A DNA stretch of 64,000 nucleotides from Thiohalocapsa sp. (lineage in GTDB: Bacteria; Pseudomonadota; Gammaproteobacteria; Chromatiales; Chromatiaceae): NCBI GenBank assembly GCA_021736785.1, contig JAIPFF010000011.1, positions 1 to 64,000 on the forward strand, read 5' to 3'. This document shows, piece by piece, positions 1 through 8,424 of this stretch. The notes under the pieces were generated by a model. The model had not been told where the DNA came from and searched no databases. It saw nothing but the letters and a program-made list of their open reading frames with translations. The position numbers and the translations under genes are program-made. Position 1 is the stretch's first letter. Each line of letters opens with the position of its first letter.

Positions 1-1
1 G

Positions 2-1447
2 GCGCCGTTTCCGCTGACGTTGCTGCCGACAGCGCTGCAGGCCGCAGTGCGCGAGGTGGCGCGGTTCAACAAGGTCCCGGAGGCGAGCCCGGCGCTGGTC
101 GGCATCGGCACGCTGGCGACGGCGATCGGCAAGCGGGCGCTGGTGGTGGAGCGCGACGGGCTGCTGCATCAGCCGGCGCTGTTCCTGGTCGGGATCGCCG
201 GCAGCGGCGAGCGCAAGAGTCCGGCGTTTCGAGCAATGACGCAGCCCTTGGAGCAGTGGGCCACACTGCAGGAACCGGAGTGGGAGGTCGCCGCCCGGCG
301 TGCACGGGCGCGCAACGCGGCGGTGGACAGCGAGATCGCGAAGCTGAAGCGGCGCAAGGAGGCGGATCTGGAGGAGACGGCGAAGCAGATCGAGCAGTTG
401 GAGGCCGAGCGGCTTGCGGTACCGCCGGCGCCGCGGCTGTTCACCACGGACTGCACCGAGGAGCGCGTGTTCCAGATGATGCACGAGCGCGCGGGGGCCT
501 TTGCGGTGATGAGTGGCGAGGGCCGACCGGTGTTCGATGCGATTTTGGGCAAGTACTCCGGCGACGGGCGCACCGGCGATGCCGTCTATCTGGCCGGCAT
601 CAGCGGGGACACGATCACGCGGGATCGCATCGGCAGCGGCGACGGCGGCCCTGAGGAGCGAGTCATCCGCCGACCCTGTCTCAACGTCTGCGTCATGGTG
701 CAGCCGGACAAGTATCTGGAGGTGGCCGCGCACCCGGCGCTGCGGGCGTCCGGGGCGCTGGCACGCATCTGGCCGGCGTGGCTGCCGTCGATGGTCGGGC
801 GCCAGCACGAGCGGCTCGGCGAGCCGGGCTTGAATGCCGACCGGCTGGCGCCCTACTCCGCGCTGGTCCTCGATGTGCTCACCCACGTCCCCGCCCAGGA
901 TCAGCAGGGGCGCCCGATACCGCACCGGGCAAGGCTGAGCGCGGAAGCTGCCGAGGCGCGGATCGCGCTGCACAACCTGCTGCAGGACCGCATGGCCGAC
1001 GGCTGTGACCTCGCGGACGTCCGCGACATCGCCGCGAAGGCCGTCTCGCAGATCTGCAAGCTGGCGATGGTGCTGCACGTCGCCGCCGACCCCGCGGTGC
1101 TGCGCGACCCCGCAAGCGAGATCGGCGCCGGCACTTGGACGGCGGCGCACTGCATCGGTCTTTGGTTTCTCGACGAGGCGGTGCGGGTACAACGCGCCGC
1201 GGTCGAGGATCCGTTGCTTGAGACGGCTCGGCGAACGCTACAATGGCTCGCACGGCGCGACGAGCCGATGATCACGACGCGAACCCTGAGCCTGTATGGA
1301 CCGAGGCCGCGACCCGATGCGAAGAAGGCCTCAGCGGTTTTGGAGTTGCTGGAAGACCTGGGTTGGATCAGAGCGGAATCGATCAGTGGGCGGAGAAAGC
1401 CCCAATATCGGCTGCATCCCTCGGTCAGGCGAGATCGTAAACGCTAG
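2..1447 (+). CDS. DUF3987 (YfjI-type) protein, 5' end outside the window
   Basis: The protein matches the DUF3987/YfjI group, which is found mainly in prophages and integrative elements near primase or replication genes; its biochemical role is not established. Counting from the first internal start (TTG, base 20), a degenerate P-loop-like segment (GIAGSGERKSPAF) sits at about residues 58-70 and a charged, probably coiled-coil stretch at about 90-135. The frame stays open upstream to base 2 and reads APFPLTLLP, which resembles the usual start of the DUF3987 domain, so the true start lies before the window and the 475-residue reading is a C-terminal portion. It ends 260 bases before an ssrA-like attachment site, which supports its being cargo of an integrated element. 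Confidence 0.75.
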   Translation, partial: APFPLTLLPTALQAAVREVARFNKVPEASPALVGIGTLATAIGKRALVVERDGLLHQPALFLVGIAGSGERKSPAFRAMTQPLEQWATLQEPEWEVAARRARARNAAVDSEIAKLKRRKEADLEETAKQIEQLEAERLAVPPAPRLFTTDCTEERVFQMMHERAGAFAVMSGEGRPVFDAILGKYSGDGRTGDAVYLAGISGDTITRDRIGSGDGGPEERVIRRPCLNVCVMVQPDKYLEVAAHPALRASGALARIWPAWLPSMVGRQHERLGEPGLNADRLAPYSALVLDVLTHVPAQDQQGRPIPHRARLSAEAAEARIALHNLLQDRMADGCDLADVRDIAAKAVSQICKLAMVLHVAADPAVLRDPASEIGAGTWTAAHCIGLWFLDEAVRVQRAAVEDPLLETARRTLQWLARRDEPMITTRTLSLYGPRPRPDAKKASAVLELLEDLGWIRAESISGRRKPQYRLHPSVRRDRKR

Positions 1448-1705
1448 CGCCTCCGCAGTTCTTCCTTGCCGACTTTCGCCGCCGTAGCTTCACCGACTGT
1501 CCGAATCGTTGCGCTCCCGCCATACGACCTGCCTGGTGCCGGAGGAACCTGAATAATAAAGACTCAAAACCCGCTCAAATCCGGCGCATCTCGTGGGAAC
1601 CGAACCCGCGCTACTGGCGAAATATGGAGGCACCTCTGGGGGCAACCAGGTAAAATTAGCCCAGAATACTCTATATTAAACATACATTTAGGTTGTCCGT
1701 TCGGT

Positions 1706-1725
1706 AGACGCCGCCTCCACCACCA
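1706..1725 (+). other. Candidate attachment site: ssrA (tmRNA) 3'-end match
   Basis: The bases ACGCCGCCTCCACCA (1708-1722) look like the acceptor-stem 3' end of a tmRNA gene including CCA, but no tmRNA body precedes them. A rho-independent terminator follows immediately, as it would after a real ssrA gene. The simplest reading is the displaced 3' end of ssrA left when an element (carrying the DUF3987 gene) integrated; the intact ssrA and the other att copy would lie upstream of the window. A tRNA end is an alternative. Confidence 0.45.
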
Positions 1726-1728
1726 ACA

Positions 1729-1757
1729 AAACCCCAACCATTCCCGGTTGGGGTTTT
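1729..1757 (+). terminator. Strong rho-independent terminator
   Basis: A 10-bp perfect stem AACCCCAACC / GGTTGGGGTT with a 6-base loop (ATTCCC) is followed by a T run on the + strand and preceded by an A run, so it could work in both directions. It sits just behind the ssrA-like 3' end. Confidence 0.85.
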
Positions 1758-2303
1758 TTCTTGTCTGATCGCGCCGGTTCCCGCGTGCTCGTGCGGGTTC
1801 CTGCGAACGCCTGCGGACTTCGCCAGCCGCCCGAATTGGCCGTTCCCGGCCACATTCCACTCTCTCCCGGCCATTCTTCGCTCCGGCCTCGCTCCCTGGA
1901 ACTGATCCGAAGTCCGCAAAGGCCACCAGTCAGCGCCATACAGATCAAAGTTTTGCGCGCGGACGAATCAAGCGGTTGGATTGCAGCACCGAACAACCAA
2001 GGGAGTTTAGCCAAATGTTTCCAGGGTTGCGGCCGTGCTACTTGACGTGGATCGACAGTTGCGTCCGAGGGCCCGACATCTTGACTTAGTTTGTTGGCAC
2101 CGGGCATGCTCCGCGCGTGGGCCGTAGGCTGTCCAGTGCTCCCCATACAGCGAGAACGTCAGTCAGAGACGCGCCGCGATGCGATCGGCCTGGTCCCCTT
2201 CGATCTCGAACGCAGGCAAGGTCGACAGGGCAGATGAGACGCGGCCAGTGGCCTGTGCAACCGAAGGGCCGTTAACCGATCGATCCATGATGAGGCCTGT
2301 AGC

Positions 2304-3242
2304 GTGGGCAACTCCGCGATCTTGCGAGCGACCTTTCAGGCATTGTTTGTCCTCGGACTGCTTGTTGTCACCGGCGTCCAGGCTAGGGACGTCGACCACA
2401 GTTGCGCGTTGCGCTCCGAGTCGATCGAGGTCGACGGCGGACAGGTCCACTACGATCGTGCCGGCGACGGGCAGCCGGTTATCCTGCTGCATGGCCTGTT
2501 CGCGCAGAAGGAGCAGTGGCAAGGGGTGTTGTGCGGGCTTGCGTCGGCCGGCTTCGATGCGATCGCCCCCGATCTGCCGGGGTTCGGTCGAAGCACCGAC
2601 TTCGCGGTGGGCGTTTACGATCTACGACGACAGGTGCGGCTGCTTGGTCAATTCGCCGACGGGCTCGGGCTGAGTACGTTCGACCTGGGGGCCAACTCCC
2701 TGGGCGGCGCTATTGCGGCCTTGTATGCACGGGGCGATCCAGCGCGGGTGCGCAGGTTAGCCTTCATCGGGCCGCCATTGGGCATCGAGCCTTGGGGCCC
2801 GGAGGTTCGCGCGGCAATCTTGCGAGGCATCAATCCGTTCATCCCCACGGACCAGACGCAACTCGAACTGGAGATGAGGTTGCTATTCGTGCAACCGCCG
2901 AAGATGCCGGATAACGTGCGCGAACAGCTGCTTCGCGATTATGTCGCGCGCAATCAACACTATCGGCAGGTTTGGGACATCGTGAATCTCTTCGATGATG
3001 TTTTGAGCGGCGATGCCGATGAACCACTGGGTATCGACATCCCCGCGCTCATCGTCTGGGGCGAGGGAGATGAAATCTATTCGGCATCGGCTGCGCCAAC
3101 GCTCCGTCAGCGCCTACCCGGAAGCCAGCTTGTCATCTTGCCCGAGACCGGCCACCTGCCGATGCTCGAGCGCACCGCCGAGACGCAGCGTCTGTTGGTC
3201 GAGTTTTTCGGGGCGGACGATGCCGCGCGCGTCGTGCCCTAA
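2304..3242 (+). CDS. Alpha/beta hydrolase, probably exported
   Basis: This is a serine hydrolase of the alpha/beta fold; its substrate is unknown. The GTG start gives a hydrophobic N-terminus (residues 9-25) ending near VQA, which fits a signal peptide. The oxyanion HG lies at residues 63-64 (LLHGLF), the nucleophile Ser132 in GANSLGG, the likely acid Asp256 in WGEGDE and the catalytic His284 in TGHLP, so the triad is complete. At 312 residues it has the usual length for epoxide hydrolase, haloperoxidase-like or C-C hydrolase relatives. The nucleophile elbow is G-A-N-S-L-G rather than the commoner G-x-S-x-G spacing with G at +2, which is also seen in carbon-carbon hydrolases. It appears to be monocistronic. 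Confidence 0.85.
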   Translation: MGNSAILRATFQALFVLGLLVVTGVQARDVDHSCALRSESIEVDGGQVHYDRAGDGQPVILLHGLFAQKEQWQGVLCGLASAGFDAIAPDLPGFGRSTDFAVGVYDLRRQVRLLGQFADGLGLSTFDLGANSLGGAIAALYARGDPARVRRLAFIGPPLGIEPWGPEVRAAILRGINPFIPTDQTQLELEMRLLFVQPPKMPDNVREQLLRDYVARNQHYRQVWDIVNLFDDVLSGDADEPLGIDIPALIVWGEGDEIYSASAAPTLRQRLPGSQLVILPETGHLPMLERTAETQRLLVEFFGADDAARVVP

Positions 3243-3382
3243 TCCGGATAACTGCCCGCAAGTGCCGATCTGGCCGCCCTCGTCCTTCGTGATCGCCGCG
3301 ACTAAGCGAGTGCAGAACCATTGATTTCTTGCGTCGCGGCGTCTTGGCGCGAGCCCGATCCCCTGCTGCGAGCACTAATCGA

Positions 3383-3913
3383 ATGTCAACCCCGAACCTG
3401 AAAGCGAAGCTTGATGCGATCTTTGCGGCGCACATGAATGCGGAGCTGGATGGAGATCTCGACCTGACGCTGGCGACGATCGCGCCGACCCCGCACCTGG
3501 TGAACGTGCCGACCATGGTTGGCGGGCAGGGGCCGGAAGGCGTCCGGACCTTCTACGACAAGCGGCTCGTCGGGCAGTTCTTCCCGCCGGATGTGACCTT
3601 CGAGACCGTCTCCCGCACCTACAGCGAGGAGCGGCTGGTCGATGAGCTGATCATCTCCTTCACGCACACGCAGAAGATCGACTGGATGCTTCCGGGCGTG
3701 GAGCCCACGTGCAAGCGTGTCGAAGCGGTGTTCGTCGTGATCGTCGGCATCGAGGATGGCAAGGTCGCGTACGAGCATATCCACTGGGATCAGGCGAGTG
3801 TACTGGTGCAGATCGGTCTGCTCGATCCAACGAACCTGCCGGTCGTCGGCGCCGGAGCAGCGGCGAAGCTGAGAAATCCCGCGTTGCCGGATCCCTTTTT
3901 CGGTGAGAGCTGA
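3383..3913 (+). CDS. NTF2-like (SnoaL-type) protein
   Basis: A 176-residue protein with the composition and order of the NTF2/SnoaL fold: N-terminal helix (LKAKLDAIFAAHMNAEL), a segment rich in aromatic residues ending FYDKRLVGQFFPPDV, and late beta strands (VEAVFVVIVGIEDGKVAYEHIHWDQ). The family includes polyketide cyclases, dehydratases and non-enzymatic ligand binders, so no reaction can be named. I chose the ATG at 3383 because the 18 residues upstream in frame are Arg/Ala-rich and unlike the family. It follows the hydrolase by 140 bases on the same strand, and the two could be co-transcribed. Confidence 0.8.
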   Translation: MSTPNLKAKLDAIFAAHMNAELDGDLDLTLATIAPTPHLVNVPTMVGGQGPEGVRTFYDKRLVGQFFPPDVTFETVSRTYSEERLVDELIISFTHTQKIDWMLPGVEPTCKRVEAVFVVIVGIEDGKVAYEHIHWDQASVLVQIGLLDPTNLPVVGAGAAAKLRNPALPDPFFGES

Positions 3914-4297
3914 CGATCAGCTGGTCGGCATCGAGAGCCGGAATATTTGGAAAAGCGTCCATGATGTGCTCGCGAAAGGCCGTCATGATGTCGCGAAACG
4001 CCTCCAACTCGTCCGAGTGCGTTTCCAGGCTCAGCCCGACTCGAGCAGCAGTTGCTGCTGTGGGGTCGGCGCTGTGCGAATGCACGGTGAGGGCGCAGCG
4101 TCGGTCGTGACCTGCTAAATCAGAGCCGGCGCCACGCCCGGCTCGTCGGCCATTTTCTCTTATCCCAATCGCGTTGACTTGTCAGCCCGGTCAGCGGTTT
4201 CACCGCCGCGCCGTGTCTTCCCGTGCTCGCACGGTGGTCATCGCTTTGCTACCAGTCCGCGGCAAATAGCCGCGGAAATTCGTCGGCGCTTACACGC
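3914..4297. other. Intergenic stretch, no supported gene
   Basis: Nothing is clearly coding. A minus-strand reading near 3905-4085 contains a short protein-like run (ELEAFRDIMTAFREHI) with GC-rich third positions, perhaps a gene remnant, but I cannot assign it. Confidence 0.4.
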
Positions 4298-4660
4298 GTC
4301 TATCCGCGCTATACCGTAGTGGCGGAAAAGCTGGAGGCAATCGCCGCGCTCGGCATCGCCAACAGCCGTATGAAGGATTTCTTCGATCTCCGGATACTGT
4401 CGCGCCACGGGGATTTCGACGGAGAAACCATACGACGTGCGATCCGCGCGACCTTCGATCGACGCAAGACGACGTTGCCCGCGGACATCCCCTTCGGCCT
4501 GACCGACGATTTCGCACGAGACACGCACAAGCGGATGCAATGGCAGGCATTTCTGAGAAAGAATAGGCTCGAAGCACTGGAACTCGAGGTGCTCGTGGCG
4601 GCGCTTCTGGATTTCCTGGTTCCTGCTATGGCTGCAGCGAAAGCCGACACTGGAGCAGCC
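4298..4660 (+). pseudogene. Remnant of AbiEii-type nucleotidyltransferase toxin (C-terminal part)
   Basis: The reading YTVVAEKLEAIAALG...NSRMKDFFDLRIL...GETIRRAIRATFDRR matches the C-terminal half of AbiEii/AbiGii toxins, nucleotidyltransferases of type IV toxin-antitoxin and abortive-infection systems. The catalytic N-terminal half with the GS...D motif is absent, no AbiEi antitoxin gene is adjacent, and the C-terminus drifts off the family after about residue 120. It is therefore a non-functional fragment, possibly left by a recombination event. The exact limits are approximate. Confidence 0.75.
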
Positions 4661-4992
4661 GAGAAATCCGGGGCAGTTCATACCTCGGCCATGGGCCCAG
4701 CGAGTGCCGCCAGGTCGAAGCGCCAGTTCGGCCAGTCCCTGCCCTGCCGGATGTCATGACAATCGCCGCTATTCGCGCGGAGATTATGAGCCGCAATCTC
4801 TTCAGGCAAAAGTCATTCACGGCACAAGATGCGGTGAATAGGTCACCCTGTCGTCGCACGGCGGGCCGCCTCACGCCGGCATGAAGCCTGACGAGGCATG
4901 TCCGTCGGCTGATGGTCCCTCGGCAAGCGCAGGGACGACTTCGCCTTCCGGTGGAGCGGCTGCGCGGATTTCTTACTCCGCGACGCCAAGGC

Positions 4993-5808
4993 TCAGCGGA
5001 CAACGCTCTGTGCTGTCACGGCGAGAAAAGGCAGCCCGAAGAAGGCTGTCGCGATCCAAAGCTTCGCCGGATGCATAGGGAGGATCTGCCGGGGAATCGC
5101 ATACACGCCCCAAAGAAGGATCGGAACGGCGGAGACCATCAGGATTGTCAGGTCGACCAGTTCAACGTGATAGCCGAGGCCGAGCGAGACCAAATCCCGC
5201 GAGCGCGTGTTCTCGACGCCCAGAGCCCGCATTGCCGCTTCGATCAACCGACCGCTCGCCGGCAGTGACAGGAAGATCATCGCAAAGACCAGTGCGTCGA
5301 GGTGTCCTTCGATCCGGCGCCGGCGTGCCTCCCGGACCGCTTGGGCGAAGAACAGGATCACCAACAGGGCCACCAGGAACATGAAGATGATGGAGGTGAC
5401 GCTGTCGGAGTGGATGGCAAAGGCGTAGGCGATGTAGAAGCCGAGCAGGGACAGCAGGCCGGCGGCGAGTGTCAGGAACCAGCCGTGCCAGCGATGCGCC
5501 CGAGCCGCGCTGGCCGAGACTCCCGGACGTATCAGCATGGACCCGAGCACCGGCTGCACCAGAAACAGCGGCAACAGAGCCATGGCGAACAGGGCGTGTG
5601 CATTCAGTGCCCGCGGCGCAAACTCCGTCGCCTTGGTCGCCGCCTGTCCCCAATGCCCGGCGGACAGGTAGTCCAGCAGACGCGGTCCGAATGCCAGCAC
5701 GGACACGCCGACGCAGACCAGGATCAGCGCGACCGGCCAGCGATGGGACGCGAAGAAACGCTCACTGCAAGGGGCGCTCGGCGCGGAATCTGCAGTTCGG
5801 GTGGCCAT
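4993..5808 (-). CDS. Multi-pass membrane protein of unknown function
   Basis: A hydrophobic protein of 271 residues from the ATG at 5808 (a start at 5859 would add 17 residues). About seven membrane segments are visible, e.g. WPVALILVCVGVSVLAFG near the N-terminus, ALFAMALLPLFLVQPVLG, FLTLAAGLLSLLGFYIAYA, IIFMFLVALLVILFFAQA, LTILMVSAVPILLWGVYA and a last one at LWIATAFFGLPFLAV. Histidines near membrane edges (NAHALF, AHRWHG) recall heme-binding or DUF2306-like membrane proteins, but the assignment is not secure. A basic loop (REARRRR) follows the fourth segment. It is encoded 24 bases upstream of nothing obvious and lies tail-to-tail with the AbiEii remnant. Confidence 0.7.
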   Translation of the reverse strand: MATRTADSAPSAPCSERFFASHRWPVALILVCVGVSVLAFGPRLLDYLSAGHWGQAATKATEFAPRALNAHALFAMALLPLFLVQPVLGSMLIRPGVSASAARAHRWHGWFLTLAAGLLSLLGFYIAYAFAIHSDSVTSIIFMFLVALLVILFFAQAVREARRRRIEGHLDALVFAMIFLSLPASGRLIEAAMRALGVENTRSRDLVSLGLGYHVELVDLTILMVSAVPILLWGVYAIPRQILPMHPAKLWIATAFFGLPFLAVTAQSVVR

Positions 5809-5861
5809 CGGCTGCCGGTCGGCGGCGGTGCGATCCGGCGCAGCGTTTCTCGGCCGCAAAG

Positions 5862-6164
5862 CTACAAGACGCTCTCGAAGCCTTCGAACTCCGGCGGGCC
5901 GAGGTAGGCCGGCTTGGCGTCGCCGGCGTTCGCGTGGGCCTTGCGAAAGGCCTCGGACTTGGTCCAGGCCTCAAAGGCGGCGGCGGACTCCCAGATGGAG
6001 TGTGAGACGAACAGCGTGTATTCCTCGGTGGTCGGCCCGCGCAGTAGGTTGAACGACTTGAAGCCGGGCACCGAGCTCAGGTGGGAGTCCCGGTTTTTCC
6101 AGATGCTGACGAACTCGTCCTCGCTACCGAGGGCGATGCGGAATCGATTCATGGCGATGAACAT
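5862..6164 (-). CDS. Antibiotic biosynthesis monooxygenase (HmoA/IsdG-like)
   Basis: A 100-residue protein of the ABM dimeric ferredoxin-like fold, closest in pattern to heme-degrading HmoA-type monooxygenases: MNRFRI...EDEFVSIWKNRDSHLSSVPGF...LLRGPTTEEYTLFVSHSIWES..FEAWTKSEAFRKAH. Expected role is cytosolic oxidative cleavage of heme or a protective oxygenase activity; this rests on family resemblance only. Translation could start at 6164 or at the internal ATG (6152). Its reading frame is fused upstream to the remains of a transposase, so it may be driven from sequence inside that remnant. The gene lies immediately upstream (53 bases) of the membrane protein on the same strand, so the two may form a unit. 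Confidence 0.85.
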   Translation of the reverse strand: MFIAMNRFRIALGSEDEFVSIWKNRDSHLSSVPGFKSFNLLRGPTTEEYTLFVSHSIWESAAAFEAWTKSEAFRKAHANAGDAKPAYLGPPEFEGFESVL

Positions 6165-6224
6165 GGCGTACCCCAGATGTTGATGTGCCGACAAGGTGCG
6201 GGTCGAGCGCTCCACAAGCAACTC

Positions 6225-6805
6225 GGTGGGCGGCATCGGTCCTCGCGGGGCGCGCGGCGTAGCGACGCTTCGAGCACGACTGAACAAACAGCTCGCCGAC
6301 GCGCTGCTCCTGTAGCGGGCCTTGCGCGGACCGGCGACGGTCTTCAGCCAGCCGAACACCTCTTCCATGGGATTTCGCATGCGCAGCGAGACGCGGTGGG
6401 TCTCGTGGCGGGTGGTGCGGGCGTCGAGTGCCGAGCCTTTGCGCTTGGCGGCGACGCGGGAGATGACACTGCGATCGCGGCAAGCACGGATGAAGGCCGC
6501 GGTGCCGTAGCTCTTGTCCGCGGCAAGGCTGTTGGCCTTCGGCGCGCTGCGCGCGAGCATGCGCAGCGCCGATTCGGGCTCGGCGGTACCGTTGGCTTCG
6601 GTGAGGTCGACATCCACCACCGGCGCGCTGCGGTTGTCCATCGGCACATGGCCCATGTGGCGGAGCTTGGCGGCGGAGTTGGCGCAGTTGCGCGGCCTCT
6701 AAGAAATCGGCGCGCCTGCGGATCGGTGGTGGCAACATGCGTCTCGTTGCAACGCGTCTCGCCCTTGAAGTCGACTTCCGCGTTGCGCCCGCTGAACTGC
6801 CCCGG
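6225..6805 (-). pseudogene. IS5-family (IS1182-like) transposase remnant
   Basis: The minus strand encodes the C-terminal part of a DDE transposase in at least three frames: AEVDFKGETRCNETHVATTDP, then a frameshift near 6690, then LRHMGHVPMDNR...LAADKSYGTAAF...RTTRHETHRVS.RMR..MEEVFGWLKTVAG, then a second shift near 6310 into RVGELFV. The catalytic Glu region (EEVFGW) is present, but the N-terminal half is missing and I find no terminal inverted repeats. The insertion ended next to the start of the ABM gene and upstream of the AhpD-like gene. Confidence 0.85.
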
Positions 6806-6852
6806 TTCCACGGCACGACAAGAAGACCGATTCACCCATACAGGAGAACGTT

Positions 6853-7413
6853 ATGGCGCACATTCCGCCCCGACCCATCGCGCAATACCCCTGGTTTGTT
6901 GGTCTGGTATTGCGCCGGCAGGAGCGCAAGTACGGCAGTATCCTGGCGCCTTCCCTGCTCTGGGGCCGCCTCCCGGGTGCCTTCGTCGGCATGCTGGGTC
7001 TTCTCGGCATATTCAACCGAAGAAGCTATCCCGTCGGCCCCGGGCTGCGAAGTCTTGTCTCCATCCGCATTGCCCAGTGTAACGGCTGTTCGTTCTGCGT
7101 CGACCTCAACGCCTACAACTACCTCGAGGCCTCCGGCGCCGCGGACAAGGCTGCAAATGTCTCGGACTGGTCGACAAGCCCGCTCTACGATCCTCCCGAG
7201 CGCGCGGCGCTCGCCTATGCCGAAAAGGTCACGGAGCGATGCTCGGTGGTCTCGGATGCCGATATCGACGGGCTGCGGGAATACTTCAGCGATGACCAGA
7301 TCACTGCGCTGACCGCCTGGATCGCGTTCCAGAACATGAGCGCCAAGTTCAACGCCGCCCTCGGCGCCGAGGAGCATGGATTCTGTGAACTGCCTACTCG
7401 CCGGGACGAGTGA
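6853..7413 (+). CDS. Carboxymuconolactone decarboxylase / AhpD-like protein
   Basis: A 186-residue all-helical protein of the CMD/AhpD superfamily, which includes alkylhydroperoxidase AhpD. A cysteine cluster CNGCSFC (Cys76, Cys79, Cys82) falls in the AhpD active-site helix; Cys79/Cys82 correspond to the redox CxxC. The His that normally follows (CxxCxxxH) is replaced by Asn86 (CVDLN), so proton relay may differ from classical AhpD. The later segment ERAALAYAEKVTE..VSDADIDGLREYFSDDQITAL is typical of the family. A peroxide-detoxifying role is inferred, not shown. An RBS-like GGAGAAC precedes the ATG. Confidence 0.85.
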   Translation: MAHIPPRPIAQYPWFVGLVLRRQERKYGSILAPSLLWGRLPGAFVGMLGLLGIFNRRSYPVGPGLRSLVSIRIAQCNGCSFCVDLNAYNYLEASGAADKAANVSDWSTSPLYDPPERAALAYAEKVTERCSVVSDADIDGLREYFSDDQITALTAWIAFQNMSAKFNAALGAEEHGFCELPTRRDE

Positions 7414-8424
7414 TGCGAGGACCGGCCGGCGTCGGCAACCGATAGGGCATGGATGGCGTTGCGCCCGATTGCCTCCAGCCCGACTGACTCGCCCGCCGCC
7501 TCGAACCGAGGCAGCCCGAGGTGGAAGCAGCTGGCCAAGCGTCGCATACCGGGAGGATCCCGGAACCGGCGAGCAGGGAAGACGCTTTCGGGCCGAAAAC
7601 CAGACAGGGCGCCGCCCCGGGCGGCGGTGGCGTATAAAGCGGCAGCGCAAGACGATGGGGTTCCTTGTTGCGTAGGGCATCCCGCAGGATGCCGCCCACC
7701 GGCAGCCGCCGAGCCCTTCGTGCCTGCTTACCTTCTCCTTCTACCTGCTCTCTATCTAGCGACGCAGAGGTCTGTCCATAGGCGGTGGCAGCGGCGCGCA
7801 CGGACGAGTTGGGTGCAAGAACGCCGTCAGAGCGATGGCGGTGCACTTTCGTGCGCAGTCCACTCGGGTTTCCCCGGGCCGTTCCCCTTGAGCATCCGCT
7901 GTGCCCGCGGTTGCCATTTCCCTCCCGGCGCCACGGTAACTTTGCGATAATGCGCGGACATCTGTCCGGCCTCTCTCGGGCTTAGCGAGTTGCGTCGCCC
8001 GCCCTTGCATCCGCATCCGCGGGAGTCCTCCCCCGGGTTGCGGCCGGCAGGCGGCGTCGGACCAGCGCTGGCGCCTTGATCGAGGAGACACCGTCGCGGG
8101 GCTGCGACAGGATCGTGTGCGCAAGGTCCGTCGGCCATCGCCCGGCGCCAATGCCAGGCCAAGCAACTGGGATTTACTTGTACGATGCCGCATCTACCTG
8201 ACTAGTTTTTTGGTGTGGCGGCGCTTCTCGCGCTCGTCACGCTTTCGTTTATCGCTTTCGATCTCGCGCGTCGACTGCTTGCGTGGTGCGCGTATACCAA
8301 ATGTGCAGCGCCCCCAGGCGAGGCTTCGTGTGCGACCTGCAACAGAGGCTGAGCAGGTTTGCCGGGAAGCCGCCGACACCCTCGACACCACCGCGGCCTT
8401 GCCGAGGTCAATATAGGTCCCTTC
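7414..8424. other. Long intergenic stretch, no supported gene
   Basis: About 1 kb without a convincing coding region on either strand; open frames here are Arg/Pro-rich and lack recognisable domains. A small hairpin (GGCATCC / GGATGCC) lies near 7676-7693, and a T run occurs at 8203-8208 without a preceding stem. Confidence 0.5.

Larger units (their letters stand above)
1448..2303. other. Gene-poor junction between integrated element and chromosome
   Basis: No credible coding region is seen here. Bases 1670-1710 are noticeably AT-richer than the surroundings. The stretch holds the ssrA-like 3' end and the terminator annotated separately; 1760-2303 shows nothing recognisable on either strand. 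Confidence 0.6.

Noticed and set aside
1580-1650. T-arm-like GGGTTCGGTTCCC on the minus strand, suggesting a tRNA
   Set aside because: The stem has a mismatch and no anticodon arm or matching acceptor stem can be folded around it.
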